Below, one piece after another: positions 9,369 to 17,302 of a stretch of 64,000 nt of DNA. Positions within the stretch are counted from its first letter, which is position 1; every line of letters begins with the position of its first letter. Both the position numbers and the translations under genes were made by a program. The DNA is from Sinomicrobium sp. (GTDB lineage Bacteria; Bacteroidota; Bacteroidia; Flavobacteriales; Flavobacteriaceae). The DNA lies in assembly GCA_029266035.1 (NCBI GenBank), contig JAJUFH010000001.1, positions 248,001 through 312,000 on the forward strand, in the 5' to 3' direction. A model generated the notes under the pieces. That model was not told where the DNA came from. It saw only the letters and a program-made list of their open reading frames with translations, and did not search any database.

Positions 9369-10586
9369 TTACTCTAGTAATTCGTATTTAAACTGAGGGT
9401 ATCCCCTTTCTCCTCCGGCATTCAAAAATGCGGTGAATTGCAATTTAAAATAGTTCCCGTCTGCGTCTTTTACAATGTAATACCTGTCGTCACTTACTTT
9501 GTCCTCTCCCCCGGAAAATCCTGCAGTTTGCCGCCAATCACTACCTATAACAGTTTTGTCATTATACACAAATTCGGCTTCTTCTACATCAGCTTTAGAG
9601 AAGTCTTCGAAAGAGGGCGCGTCGGTCACTGTGGTTTCTCCTTCTTCTGTAATAGAGGTAAACACCGTGTATACTCCTGTACCTCCAAGAGTGTTGTGCA
9701 CGGCAAAATCTGAAAAAGTAACCCCGGCTACAGTTCCGGCAAAATCTCCGTAATAAGAATAAACACTAGTAAAATTGATATCCCATTCATTTTTTGCGGG
9801 TTCTACGTCTACTTCTTCTCCATTTACCAGGCTAAAGGCCTTAATATTATAAGCGGCATCTTTGCTGATTTTCACCTCTTGATGTGTTTCAGCATCTAGT
9901 TCAGCATATTGCAGTGTATACTCATTGCCATCGGTGAGTACTCGTATCTTGTAAAAGCCTCTGGGATCACCTGAGGTATTTATAGAACCAGGTTCAGCTG
10001 CCTCGTCGGGAATAGCACTTCCCGCAGAAACAATATACACTTTGTTATCTGCATCGGTTGTGGAAACCTCGGCTATAGCAGTGCCGTTGAGTTGGCCTTC
10101 GGTAGAATCTGTAAAAGAGATTCCGCTATCAGCATCGCCATACATTCCGTATCCCAAGGGTAGTCCTACTTTCAGTTCTTCCACATTATTTACCGTTACA
10201 TCTACGGGTTGAAACGATTGCAAGTCAAGCGATTTAAATTGCATTGGAGCTTCAAATACAGTGCTACTGTTTACGGCATCGATATCAGTATACCCCGGAA
10301 GTTCAGCTGCAGTGACTAGGATAGAAGCGTTCAAGAACACCCTGTTTTCTGAACCGGAGTAGAAACCGAGTTCCCAGGCATCCCTTCGCACCACCTTGGT
10401 CTCTTCTGTACTCAGATCTATATATACCTGATTGGGTTCTGTAGAGCCACCTGACTCCACATCAATCACGGCAGATTCTACTACAGGAATATCGGGTCCC
10501 GATCCCGAACCACTGTCATCGTCGCCGCTACATCCCGTAAGCAGTAATGCTACAAAAAGGGTTTGTAAAAGAAAGTAATTTTTCAT
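9369..10586 (-). CDS. HmuY-like surface lipoprotein, tandem domains
   Basis: A 405-residue lipoprotein: lipobox LLLTGCSGDDD (Cys at about 19), followed by an acidic Ser/Gly/Asp linker like that which exports lipoproteins to the cell surface in Bacteroidota. Two HmuY-type beta domains are visible from paired signatures: WELGFYSGSENRVFLN in the first half and WDINFTSVYSYYGDFAG in the second. HmuY proteins bind heme at the surface and pass it to a TonB receptor; here the receptor gene lies just upstream, 7 bp away. Tandem HmuY domains occur in longer members; single-domain HmuY is about half this length. Specific heme ligands cannot be assigned by eye, so binding of another iron compound is possible. 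Confidence 0.85.
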   Translation of the reverse strand: MKNYFLLQTLFVALLLTGCSGDDDSGSGSGPDIPVVESAVIDVESGGSTEPNQVYIDLSTEETKVVRRDAWELGFYSGSENRVFLNASILVTAAELPGYTDIDAVNSSTVFEAPMQFKSLDLQSFQPVDVTVNNVEELKVGLPLGYGMYGDADSGISFTDSTEGQLNGTAIAEVSTTDADNKVYIVSAGSAIPDEAAEPGSINTSGDPRGFYKIRVLTDGNEYTLQYAELDAETHQEVKISKDAAYNIKAFSLVNGEEVDVEPAKNEWDINFTSVYSYYGDFAGTVAGVTFSDFAVHNTLGGTGVYTVFTSITEEGETTVTDAPSFEDFSKADVEEAEFVYNDKTVIGSDWRQTAGFSGGEDKVSDDRYYIVKDADGNYFKLQFTAFLNAGGERGYPQFKYELLE

Positions 10587-10593
10587 ATTGAGT

Positions 10594-12756
10594 TTAGTTT
10601 TTAAATTTATATAAAAGTTTCAGATAAAAAGATCTCCCATATCCTAGCAATGCGCTATTGGGAGGACCGCCATGAGCCCCTCCCGCCACAGCAGTTGTGT
10701 TTACACTTACCACATCTAGGAGGTTTCTAACACCAGCGGTAAGTTCTAGTGAATTGTTCAAAAAATATTTCTTAGCACTGGCATCCCACCAGGTAAAGGC
10801 ATCCTGCTTTCCCTTCACATACACGGTTTCTCCAGCATCGTTATTCTTCTCAACATACTGAGGCTGCGCTCCGTTGTATTTCAACTGTGTAGTCAATATT
10901 ATCTTCTTAGAGGGTATCGTATAACTCAATACGGCATTTCCCGTAAAATTATAGAGGTAATCGTCTCTGCTATTCTCTTCTGAACCGAGTTCTTGAGCGA
11001 TTCCTATATAGCTCAGTCCAAGCCCTGCACTCAGGTTTTTATATCGTAAAGAATTTTCAAAGGAAGCGCCCAGTACTCTGTGACTATCTATGTTCATATA
11101 GCGAAAACTTCCTCCGGGAGAATCATTCCCCACCAGAATAAGGCTTATTTTGTCTTTGATATTAAAATGAAAGGCCTTGATTGAATGTTTGAGGCTTACA
11201 TTATTCAGATCAGATCGTTTTTCTACTGACACTAAGGCAGACAGCCCGTCTTCCGGTCTCAGATCAGGATTGCCTTGTACATCGTGATTGGCATCTACAA
11301 AATAATAGAACAACTGCTCAAAAGAGGGGGTTTTATAAGCCGAACCGAATACACCTTTTAACTTTATGTCGTCGGTCAATTCATATCCTGCAGTCAATCC
11401 CCATATCCAATGAGTTCCATAACTTGAATTATTATTGATGCGCAATCCCGGATACAGAGAGAAGCGATCTGTAAAATTTAGGTCGACGGTCGCAAAGGCG
11501 TCGTAATTTTCAAGTCTCTTTTCTACGATTTCAGCGGAATGTGCCCCACTGGCCGACACATCGTATCCTTTTTGGTTTACGAGCTCATATCCAACAGTGA
11601 GATCAAACAACTCTGATTTCGGAAAAATTTGACTCAACACTCCTCTTGAAAATAGCAAATCACTGGATTGATCTGTAATGTCCTTTGTCACCTCCTGTTT
11701 TCTTCGTTCTCCTACATTGTACACATATCCCATGAAATCCCGCTCTTGTTTTTGGAAAGACAGAGACAAGGTGTAGTTCATAGTCTTCCATTTACCGTCT
11801 GCATAGAGCTGATGCACAAAACGGGAAGTATTGTACTGTTGGTCGTTTGCCGTAATACTGTAAGCGCCATTCTCTGCCCTAGAATTGACCACATGGCTGT
11901 ATATATCGAGGGTTTCGTCGTAGTATCCAAATTTGTAATATACATTAAAGCGCGGAGCAGTATAGTACAGTCCGCCTGTGAGATTAAGCTGTTCTTTAGG
12001 GTTCCATTCATGCCCTCTCAACTCGTCGTTCTTCACTTCGCTCCCCTCTATCTTAAAATAATCCTTCCCTCTAAAATTGTTAAAAAAGCCTTGAAAATCA
12101 TTACGGTTAAAGCTTGCCGAAACATACAATCTATCTGAGATATTATACGACATCTTCAAACTTTGAATATGCCGCCCCTTCTCAGACCAATCGTATTCGC
12201 CACCAACCGTTTCTTCCTGAAGCCCAGCTTGCACTTCCCATTTACCTTCTATACCTTTTTTGGTTACTATATTGATTAGTCCGGCCACCGCATTATCACC
12301 GTAAAGTACGCCCATAGCACCTTCCACAACTTCTATACGCTCTACCTCATCGAGATTGATCTGATTGATATCTATATTGTTACCATAACCATTATCACTT
12401 ACCATAGGCATATTGTCTACCAATATCTTTACGTACTCTCCACCTAATCCAAACATACGTACTGTAGACCGACCAGATTGTGCATCGGGAATGATATCGA
12501 TATTCAATTGATAGTGAAGTATATCTGCCAAGGTATTACCGGCCAGTTTTTCAATATCCTGCCGACTGATCTCATTTACAGTAAATAGTTTCCCAGATAC
12601 GCTTCCTCTTTTGTACTGATCTGTCACTATGACTTCGTTCAGGATATTTACCTCTGTAATGGAGGTATCTATTTTCTCCTGAGAATAAACTTGATGGAAA
12701 ATCAAGGGGACTAAAAAAAAGAAAACTACTCTGTATCTTTGTGAATATGCGCTCAT
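10594..12756 (-). CDS. TonB-dependent outer-membrane receptor, heme/iron type
   Basis: A 720-residue outer-membrane transporter without the STN or beta-sandwich extension of the receptor at the start of the window. It has a signal peptide (VVFFFLVPLIFHQVYSQ), a TonB-box-like VNILNEVIVTDQ, a plug domain (GRSTVRMFGLGGEYVKILVD, VERIEVVEGAMGVLYGDNAV, GLINIVTKK) and a barrel ending FYLKLLYKFKN. It is the first gene of the operon and lies 7 bp upstream of the HmuY-like gene, the HmuR-HmuY order of heme uptake systems. A TATATTTG promoter box and an overlapping palindromic site lie 50-84 bp upstream, suggesting iron repression. Substrate inferred as heme or an iron chelate. Confidence 0.93.
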   Translation of the reverse strand: MSAYSQRYRVVFFFLVPLIFHQVYSQEKIDTSITEVNILNEVIVTDQYKRGSVSGKLFTVNEISRQDIEKLAGNTLADILHYQLNIDIIPDAQSGRSTVRMFGLGGEYVKILVDNMPMVSDNGYGNNIDINQINLDEVERIEVVEGAMGVLYGDNAVAGLINIVTKKGIEGKWEVQAGLQEETVGGEYDWSEKGRHIQSLKMSYNISDRLYVSASFNRNDFQGFFNNFRGKDYFKIEGSEVKNDELRGHEWNPKEQLNLTGGLYYTAPRFNVYYKFGYYDETLDIYSHVVNSRAENGAYSITANDQQYNTSRFVHQLYADGKWKTMNYTLSLSFQKQERDFMGYVYNVGERRKQEVTKDITDQSSDLLFSRGVLSQIFPKSELFDLTVGYELVNQKGYDVSASGAHSAEIVEKRLENYDAFATVDLNFTDRFSLYPGLRINNNSSYGTHWIWGLTAGYELTDDIKLKGVFGSAYKTPSFEQLFYYFVDANHDVQGNPDLRPEDGLSALVSVEKRSDLNNVSLKHSIKAFHFNIKDKISLILVGNDSPGGSFRYMNIDSHRVLGASFENSLRYKNLSAGLGLSYIGIAQELGSEENSRDDYLYNFTGNAVLSYTIPSKKIILTTQLKYNGAQPQYVEKNNDAGETVYVKGKQDAFTWWDASAKKYFLNNSLELTAGVRNLLDVVSVNTTAVAGGAHGGPPNSALLGYGRSFYLKLLYKFKN

Positions 12757-12805
12757 TTCTACCAGTTAGAAAGAAAATTCGATGCGATTATCAATAAATT
12801 CGAGG

Positions 12806-12840
12806 CAAATATATAATTTATTTTTATTCAATCTAAATAA
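12806..12840 (-). promoter_or_regulatory. Promoter -7 box with abutting palindromic operator of the iron/heme operon
   Basis: On the minus strand the -7 box TATATTTG (12806-12813) fits the Bacteroidota TAnnTTTG consensus exactly. Four bases further upstream lies a 23-bp near-perfect dyad (12818-12840): TTATTTTTATT on one side and AATCTAAATAA on the other, with a central C; nine of eleven arm positions pair. It covers the stretch where the -33 contact should be, so a bound protein would block polymerase. Position and AT-rich 11-1-11 symmetry suggest a Fur- or DtxR-type iron repressor site. The rest of the 301-bp gap (12757-13057) holds no gene I can see. Confidence 0.55.
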
Positions 12841-13057
12841 AATAATTTAAATTTATCACAGGGCTATCCTACCCGCACAAAACACGCTAATACAACAAAA
12901 CCAAGCTCGGGAAAAAATATTCAGCTATGAACTAACCGACTTTATAAAATATTAAAGATGTCGCAGTGTTCTTTATTTTCCATCTGTTTCCCCATTATAC
13001 CTCACTATATTTATAGAGTAATTTTTTTAACAGGGCCGAAAAGCTGATTAAACAATT

Positions 13058-14833
13058 CTACATTCGCTCCGGAACATTTATCCCCAGTAAACGGCAACCT
13101 GAGGCGATGAGCTTAGCTACCTCTTCGGACAACTGTACGCGGAATGCACGTATATGCTCATCTTCAGCGCCCAGTATGGAAACATTTTGGTAAAATGAGT
13201 TAAACTCCTTGACAACATCGTAAACGTAATTGGCGATTACTGCAGGATTGTAATTTTCTGCGGCTGATTGAATAACGGCAGGATAGTTTTCCAGTAATTT
13301 GAGCAATTCCTTTTCTCTATTGTGAAGAACAGTGATATTCACATCGACAGCCACATCCTTGGCTTTTCTCAAAATAGACTGTATTCGGGCGTAGGCATAC
13401 TGTATAAACGGCCCGGTATTTCCCGCAAAATCTACCGATTCTTCAGGGTTGAATAAAATGCGTTTTTTCGGATCTACTTTGAGAATATAATACTTAAGCG
13501 CCCCGAGCCCTATGGTTTTATACAAATCCTGCTTTTCTTCTTCCGAATAACCGTCGAGTTTCCCCAGCTCCCGAGAGATCTCTCCAGCTGTTTCGGTCAT
13601 TTCAACAATCAGGTCGTCGGCATCTACCACCGTACCTTCCCGACTCTTCATTTTTCCACTGGGCAGATCGACCATTCCATAGCTCAGATGATACAACTGT
13701 TTGGCCCAATCGTATCCTAATTTCTGCAATATGAGAAAGAGTACCTTAAAGTGATAGTCTTGTTCATTTCCCACGGTATACACCATTCCACCGATATCCG
13801 GATGGTCCTTTACCCGTTGCACGGCAGTACCCATATCTTGTGTCATATACACCGCGGTACCATCGGCTCTCAATACTATTTTTTCATCCAGTCCTTCCTC
13901 CGTAAGATCTATCCACACACTGCCGTCTTCCTTGCGGTAAAAAACACCTTTTTCTAGACCGTCTTCCACAATATCCTTACCCAGAAGGTAGGTATTACTC
14001 TCGTAGTAATAAGAATCAAAATCCACACCGAGATCGGCATAGGTTTTTTCAAAACCTTCGTATACCCAATGGTTCATTTTTTCCCACAGGGTGATTACCT
14101 CCTTGTCTCCGGCTTCCCATTTGCGCAGCATTTCCTGCGCTTCCAGCAAAAGTGGGGCTTTTGCAGCAGCTTCTTTTTCTGGCAAGCCACTGTCTACAAG
14201 AGTTTTGATTTCCTTTTTGTATTCCTTGTCGAATATCACGTAGTATTTACCTGCGAGATGATCCCCCTTCAGACCTGAACTTTCCGGGGTTTCACCATTT
14301 CCAAACTTTTGCCATGCCAACATGGACTTACAGATGTGTATTCCCCTATCGTTGATAATCTGTGTCTTGTATACCTTTTTCCCAGAGGCCTTCAATATTT
14401 CGGCCACGGAATATCCGAGGAGATTATTACGTATATGTCCTAGGTGTAACGGTTTGTTGGTATTCGGTGAGGAGTATTCTACCACAACCGCTCCGCCGTT
14501 TTCATCAGGTAAGCGATACCCGTAGTTATGGCTATTTCTAATCTCTGCAAAAAGACGTAAATAGTAGGCATCACTAATCAGCAGATTTAAAAATCCCTTA
14601 ACCACATTATAGCCTACCACCTCGTTTACACTCTTCTGCAAATACCCTCCTATCTGCTCTCCTATAAGCTGTGGATTTCCTTTAATTACCCGCAGCATAG
14701 GAAAAACCACTACGGTTAAATCTCCTTCAAAATCCTTTCGGGTGGGCTGCAGCTCAACCGACTCCAATTCAACATCATAAATATCTTTAACAGCCTCTCT
14801 TACTTTTGCTGTGATGAGTTCTTGTTTGTCCAT
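13058..14833 (-). CDS. argS: Arginyl-tRNA synthetase
   Basis: Class I aminoacyl-tRNA synthetase charging tRNA-Arg in the cytosol. The N-terminal additional domain is followed by the HIGH signature as HLGH (NTNKPLHLGHIRNNLLG), a KMSK-like loop (SGKMKSREGTVV) and the anticodon-binding alpha-helical domain ending in GINVPERM. The start is set at 14833 (MDKQELITAK, 591 residues) rather than 24 codons upstream, because the consensus -7 box at 14862-14869 lies inside the longer version and the extra residues do not resemble the family. It stands as a single gene between a terminator upstream and the 301-bp gap downstream. Confidence 0.97.
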   Translation of the reverse strand: MDKQELITAKVREAVKDIYDVELESVELQPTRKDFEGDLTVVVFPMLRVIKGNPQLIGEQIGGYLQKSVNEVVGYNVVKGFLNLLISDAYYLRLFAEIRNSHNYGYRLPDENGGAVVVEYSSPNTNKPLHLGHIRNNLLGYSVAEILKASGKKVYKTQIINDRGIHICKSMLAWQKFGNGETPESSGLKGDHLAGKYYVIFDKEYKKEIKTLVDSGLPEKEAAAKAPLLLEAQEMLRKWEAGDKEVITLWEKMNHWVYEGFEKTYADLGVDFDSYYYESNTYLLGKDIVEDGLEKGVFYRKEDGSVWIDLTEEGLDEKIVLRADGTAVYMTQDMGTAVQRVKDHPDIGGMVYTVGNEQDYHFKVLFLILQKLGYDWAKQLYHLSYGMVDLPSGKMKSREGTVVDADDLIVEMTETAGEISRELGKLDGYSEEEKQDLYKTIGLGALKYYILKVDPKKRILFNPEESVDFAGNTGPFIQYAYARIQSILRKAKDVAVDVNITVLHNREKELLKLLENYPAVIQSAAENYNPAVIANYVYDVVKEFNSFYQNVSILGAEDEHIRAFRVQLSEEVAKLIASGCRLLGINVPERM

Positions 14834-14861
14834 CTCTACGATTTTAGGTCCCCAAGGCGTG

Positions 14862-14869
14862 CAAAGATA
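14862..14869 (-). promoter_or_regulatory. argS promoter -7 box
   Basis: TATCTTTG on the minus strand, an exact TAnnTTTG match, 28 bp before the argS ATG. It supports the shorter argS start. No good -33 TTTG is visible at the expected distance. Confidence 0.5.
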
Positions 14870-14906
14870 ACAAATGTTGAAAAACGCCGATGAGCTAATC
14901 ATCAAA

Positions 14907-14931
14907 AAAGCCCGTACTTTCCACGGGCTTT
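14907..14931 (-). terminator. Rho-independent terminator after cysH
   Basis: AAAGCCCGT (14907-14915) pairs perfectly with ACGGGCTTT (14923-14931) around a 7-base loop. Read on the minus strand it is followed by a T run, and it lies 42 bp past the cysH stop. Confidence 0.8.
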
Positions 14932-14972
14932 CATCCTTATCTTACTGATCTCGAGCTGAGCATTGCACTACT

Positions 14973-15599
14973 TTAGTGACCTCCGGAAACATGAAGCCCA
15001 CATTCGCGGTTTTCGAGCACCTTGGTCGGATCGTAATACTTAAATTCGTTTTCAAGACCGTGATCTTCAAGATAGGTGTCCAGTTGTGTGTCACTCCAAT
15101 AGAAAAAGGGAGAGACCTTTACAACGCCATCATCGCCCATAGTAACAATATCGAGTGAATCGCGAAAAGCAGTTTGTCCCTTTCTCAGATTTGTAAACCA
15201 CAGATCAGGTCTATGTTCTTTCATAGCTCTTCTGAAAGGCTCGAGCTTTACCTGCTCTGTAAATTCCTTGTGCTGAGGGGAGTCTATATTTGGTATCCCC
15301 ATCACTACATCGCGGTGCGCTACTGTTTGTCGAGGTACATACAAATGGATATTGAGCCTTAGTTGTTGAATGAGGCGCTCTGCATGACGATAAGTTTGAG
15401 GGGTATTGTACCCGGTATCACACCATATTACTGATATATTCTCCTTTATCTCGGTAGTAGCGTGCAGTATAGCAGCCTCATAAGGACGGAAGTTGGTAGT
15501 CACCACCGGATTGTTGGCAGTCTCTATACCCCATTGTACTATCTCAGCCGGAGTCTTGTCTTTCAAACACTCATTGATCTTTTTCAAGTCCATATCCAT
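14973..15599 (-). CDS. cysH: Phosphoadenylyl-sulfate (PAPS/APS) reductase family protein
   Basis: Reduces activated sulfate to sulfite in assimilatory sulfate reduction. The ATP-pyrophosphatase-type fold is seen in VTTNFRPYEAAILH (a PP-loop variant), VIWCDTGYNTPQTY and the arginine-rich LWFTNLRKGQT. The C-terminal catalytic cysteine is in ECGLH. The CC...CxxC set that binds an iron-sulfur cluster in APS-type enzymes is absent, which favours the PAPS type. The chosen ATG at 15599 shares its A with the stop of the DUF2061 gene (TAATG), a strong coupling sign; the open frame continues eight codons further without a better start. cysD, cysN and sulfite reductase genes, often next to it in relatives, are not here. 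Confidence 0.9.
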   Translation of the reverse strand: MDMDLKKINECLKDKTPAEIVQWGIETANNPVVTTNFRPYEAAILHATTEIKENISVIWCDTGYNTPQTYRHAERLIQQLRLNIHLYVPRQTVAHRDVVMGIPNIDSPQHKEFTEQVKLEPFRRAMKEHRPDLWFTNLRKGQTAFRDSLDIVTMGDDGVVKVSPFFYWSDTQLDTYLEDHGLENEFKYYDPTKVLENRECGLHVSGGH

Positions 15600-15835
15600 T
15601 ATTTTTTCACTATCCGAAGCCAAGCCCTCTCGTGAAAGTAATACAGTACCATTTTTGATACCACTTCTATACTGCCTATTCCGAGGGCTACCTTTATATT
15701 ACCGGTGAGAATATACGATATGACCATAGTGTCTATCGTACCAATCACACGCCACGAAACGGCCTTTAGTACAGACACTTTCCGACTGTGGGTTTCCGGC
15801 TTCAAATTTGATGTTTTTAGTAAATCGAAAATCAC
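15599..15835 (-). CDS. DUF2061 small membrane protein
   Basis: A roughly 78-residue inner-membrane protein of the DUF2061 family, recognised by LLKA/VLKAVSWRVIGTIDTM and by the second hydrophobic stretch (GIGSIEVVSKMVLYYFHER). Two membrane helices are likely. DUF2061 genes commonly sit with sulfate-assimilation genes, and this one overlaps cysH by one base (TAATG). The start is uncertain: the open frame reaches a TTG at 15856, but that codon overlaps a consensus promoter box, so I use the GTG at 15835. Biochemical role unknown; a part in sulfate or sulfite movement is inferred only from neighbours. Confidence 0.8.
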   Translation of the reverse strand: MIFDLLKTSNLKPETHSRKVSVLKAVSWRVIGTIDTMVISYILTGNIKVALGIGSIEVVSKMVLYYFHERAWLRIVKK

Positions 15836-15853
15836 TTTAATGACAATAGCGAA

Positions 15854-15861
15854 CAAATATA
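15854..15861 (-). promoter_or_regulatory. DUF2061-cysH promoter -7 box
   Basis: TATATTTG on the minus strand, an exact TAnnTTTG match. It rules out the upstream TTG as translation start of DUF2061, since transcription would begin downstream of it. A short inverted pair AATC-TATT-GATT lies just upstream and could be a regulator site, but this is weak. Confidence 0.45.
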
Positions 15862-15897
15862 CTATTAATCTATTGATTTACTCGACTAAGTGTAGAT

Positions 15898-16311
15898 TTA
15901 TTTTTTGGAAAGATCGGCGAGGGTTCTTTTTTCGAGTACATTGAGCATGCTGTCTCGCATCTCAGTCATGATTCTGTTAAGCGAACAGGCTTCCTCTGTT
16001 TTGCAATCACTGCACTTTTCATAAAAGTGAAGACTCACGCAAGGAAGGGGTGCTATAGGACCCTCAAGCACCCTTATCAGTGAAGCAATGGTGATTTCTT
16101 CAGGATCTTTTAAAAGGTAATACCCCCCTCCCTTACCTTTTTTTGAGCCGAGAAATCCGGAGTTCTTCAACTGTAGCAATATGATCTCCAGAAACTTTTT
16201 AGAAATACTTTCACTTTCGGCAATTTCAGAGATTAGCACCGGACTTTCCTCTTCTCTCCTAGACATATAAACCAGGGCTTTTAGTCCGTATTTCGTTTTT
16301 TTTGACAACAT
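15898..16311 (-). CDS. Rrf2-family transcriptional regulator
   Basis: A 137-residue winged-helix regulator starting MLSKKTKYGLKALVYMS, the standard Rrf2 N-terminus. The recognition region (LISEIAESESISKKFLEIIL) and wing (GFLGSKKGKGGGYYL) are typical. In the second half four cysteines (C in LPCVSL, EKCSDC, EEACSL) match the spacing of IscR/NsrR-type cluster ligands, so it may sense Fe-S status, redox state or a sulfur metabolite. It is encoded directly upstream of DUF2061-cysH in the same direction, which suggests control of sulfate reduction. The start was moved 12 codons in from the longest frame to match the family. Confidence 0.9.
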   Translation of the reverse strand: MLSKKTKYGLKALVYMSRREEESPVLISEIAESESISKKFLEIILLQLKNSGFLGSKKGKGGGYYLLKDPEEITIASLIRVLEGPIAPLPCVSLHFYEKCSDCKTEEACSLNRIMTEMRDSMLNVLEKRTLADLSKK

Positions 16312-16353
16312 ATTCTGCAGCAGTAGTTTAATCTTTAAATATAACAATTATTT

Positions 16354-17298
16354 TTATCCTTGCCCTTTCGAGAGGAAGATCTCAGCCATCATGCAACGTG
16401 CACTCCCTCCACCACAGGCCTCAATAACATCGAGAGGCGCAGACAATATTTCACAATGCCCTTCAATTTTTTCGACTTGACTTTTGTCGAGACTTCGCCT
16501 TGCAGCTTCGCTCATCACCAGATACTTCTTTCCGTTCTCTCCTCTCAATTGCAACATATTGCCGGCAAAACTATTTACCTGCTCTTCTGAAATTTCTATA
16601 ATTTCCTTTCCGTCTTCCCTCAGTTGACTCAGCAGTTGCTTCCGCTCTTTTCTATCGTCGATGGCAGCTGTACAGACTATCGCGAAATCTTCTCCCACAC
16701 TCATCATCACATTAGTGTGATAGATTTGTTTTCTCTCACCATTAACAGTCTGCCAAGCGGTAAAAATCACAGGACTATACTCAAAATCTTCACAAAATTC
16801 GATAAACAGTTCTTCGTCAGCCCTAGGAGAAAGAGCACAATAGGCCTTTCTATTTACCCTGTCGAGTATCATGCTTCCGGTACCTTCCAGGAAAATTCCG
16901 TCCTCTTCCGCTTCGGTATAATCTACCACCTCTAAAATGGGAAAACCCTCTTTTTCTACGGCATTCAACACTTCTTCCCTGCGCTCCAGTCTTCTGTTTT
17001 CGGCAAACATGGGGTAAAGAGCAATTGTACTGTTGTCGTGAAAAGAAATCCAATTGTTTGGAAAGATGGAATCGGGAGTATCAGGATTCTCGCTGTCTTG
17101 GACAACGACAACTCTTATCGAAGCTTGCCTCAATTTTTCTACAAAGGCATCAAACTCTTTCAAAGCTCGCTCCTGTAGTGTTTGAGGAGTAAGCTCTTTC
17201 AGCACCTTTTGATAGTAATTGTTTACAGCGGTCTGCTCATTCATCCGGAAATTTACCGGACGGACCATCAATACAGTATCTGTAATTTGTTGTTTCAT
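16354..17298 (-). CDS. ctlX: CtlX-type guanidino-group hydrolase (citrulline utilisation type)
   Basis: A 314-residue member of the amidinotransferase/arginine deiminase fold with the family start MVRPVNFRMNEQTAVNNYYQ. Motifs include DSIFPNNWISFH (substrate and Asp region), LEGTGSMILDRVNRKAY, the histidine in QIYHTNVMMSVG and the C-terminal nucleophile in CGGGSARCMMAEIFL. Such enzymes act on arginine-like guanidino compounds. The gene lies 4 bp after the DDAH-type gene, so the two form an operon, probably for dismantling arginine or methylarginines and citrulline. The exact substrate is not certain. Confidence 0.87.
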   Translation of the reverse strand: MKQQITDTVLMVRPVNFRMNEQTAVNNYYQKVLKELTPQTLQERALKEFDAFVEKLRQASIRVVVVQDSENPDTPDSIFPNNWISFHDNSTIALYPMFAENRRLERREEVLNAVEKEGFPILEVVDYTEAEEDGIFLEGTGSMILDRVNRKAYCALSPRADEELFIEFCEDFEYSPVIFTAWQTVNGERKQIYHTNVMMSVGEDFAIVCTAAIDDRKERKQLLSQLREDGKEIIEISEEQVNSFAGNMLQLRGENGKKYLVMSEAARRSLDKSQVEKIEGHCEILSAPLDVIEACGGGSARCMMAEIFLSKGQG

Positions 17299-17302
17299 AA
17301 CA

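Noticed and set aside
14834..14905. N-terminal extension of argS from ATG 14905
   Set aside because: A promoter -7 box lies within it and the extra residues do not fit the ArgRS N-terminus.
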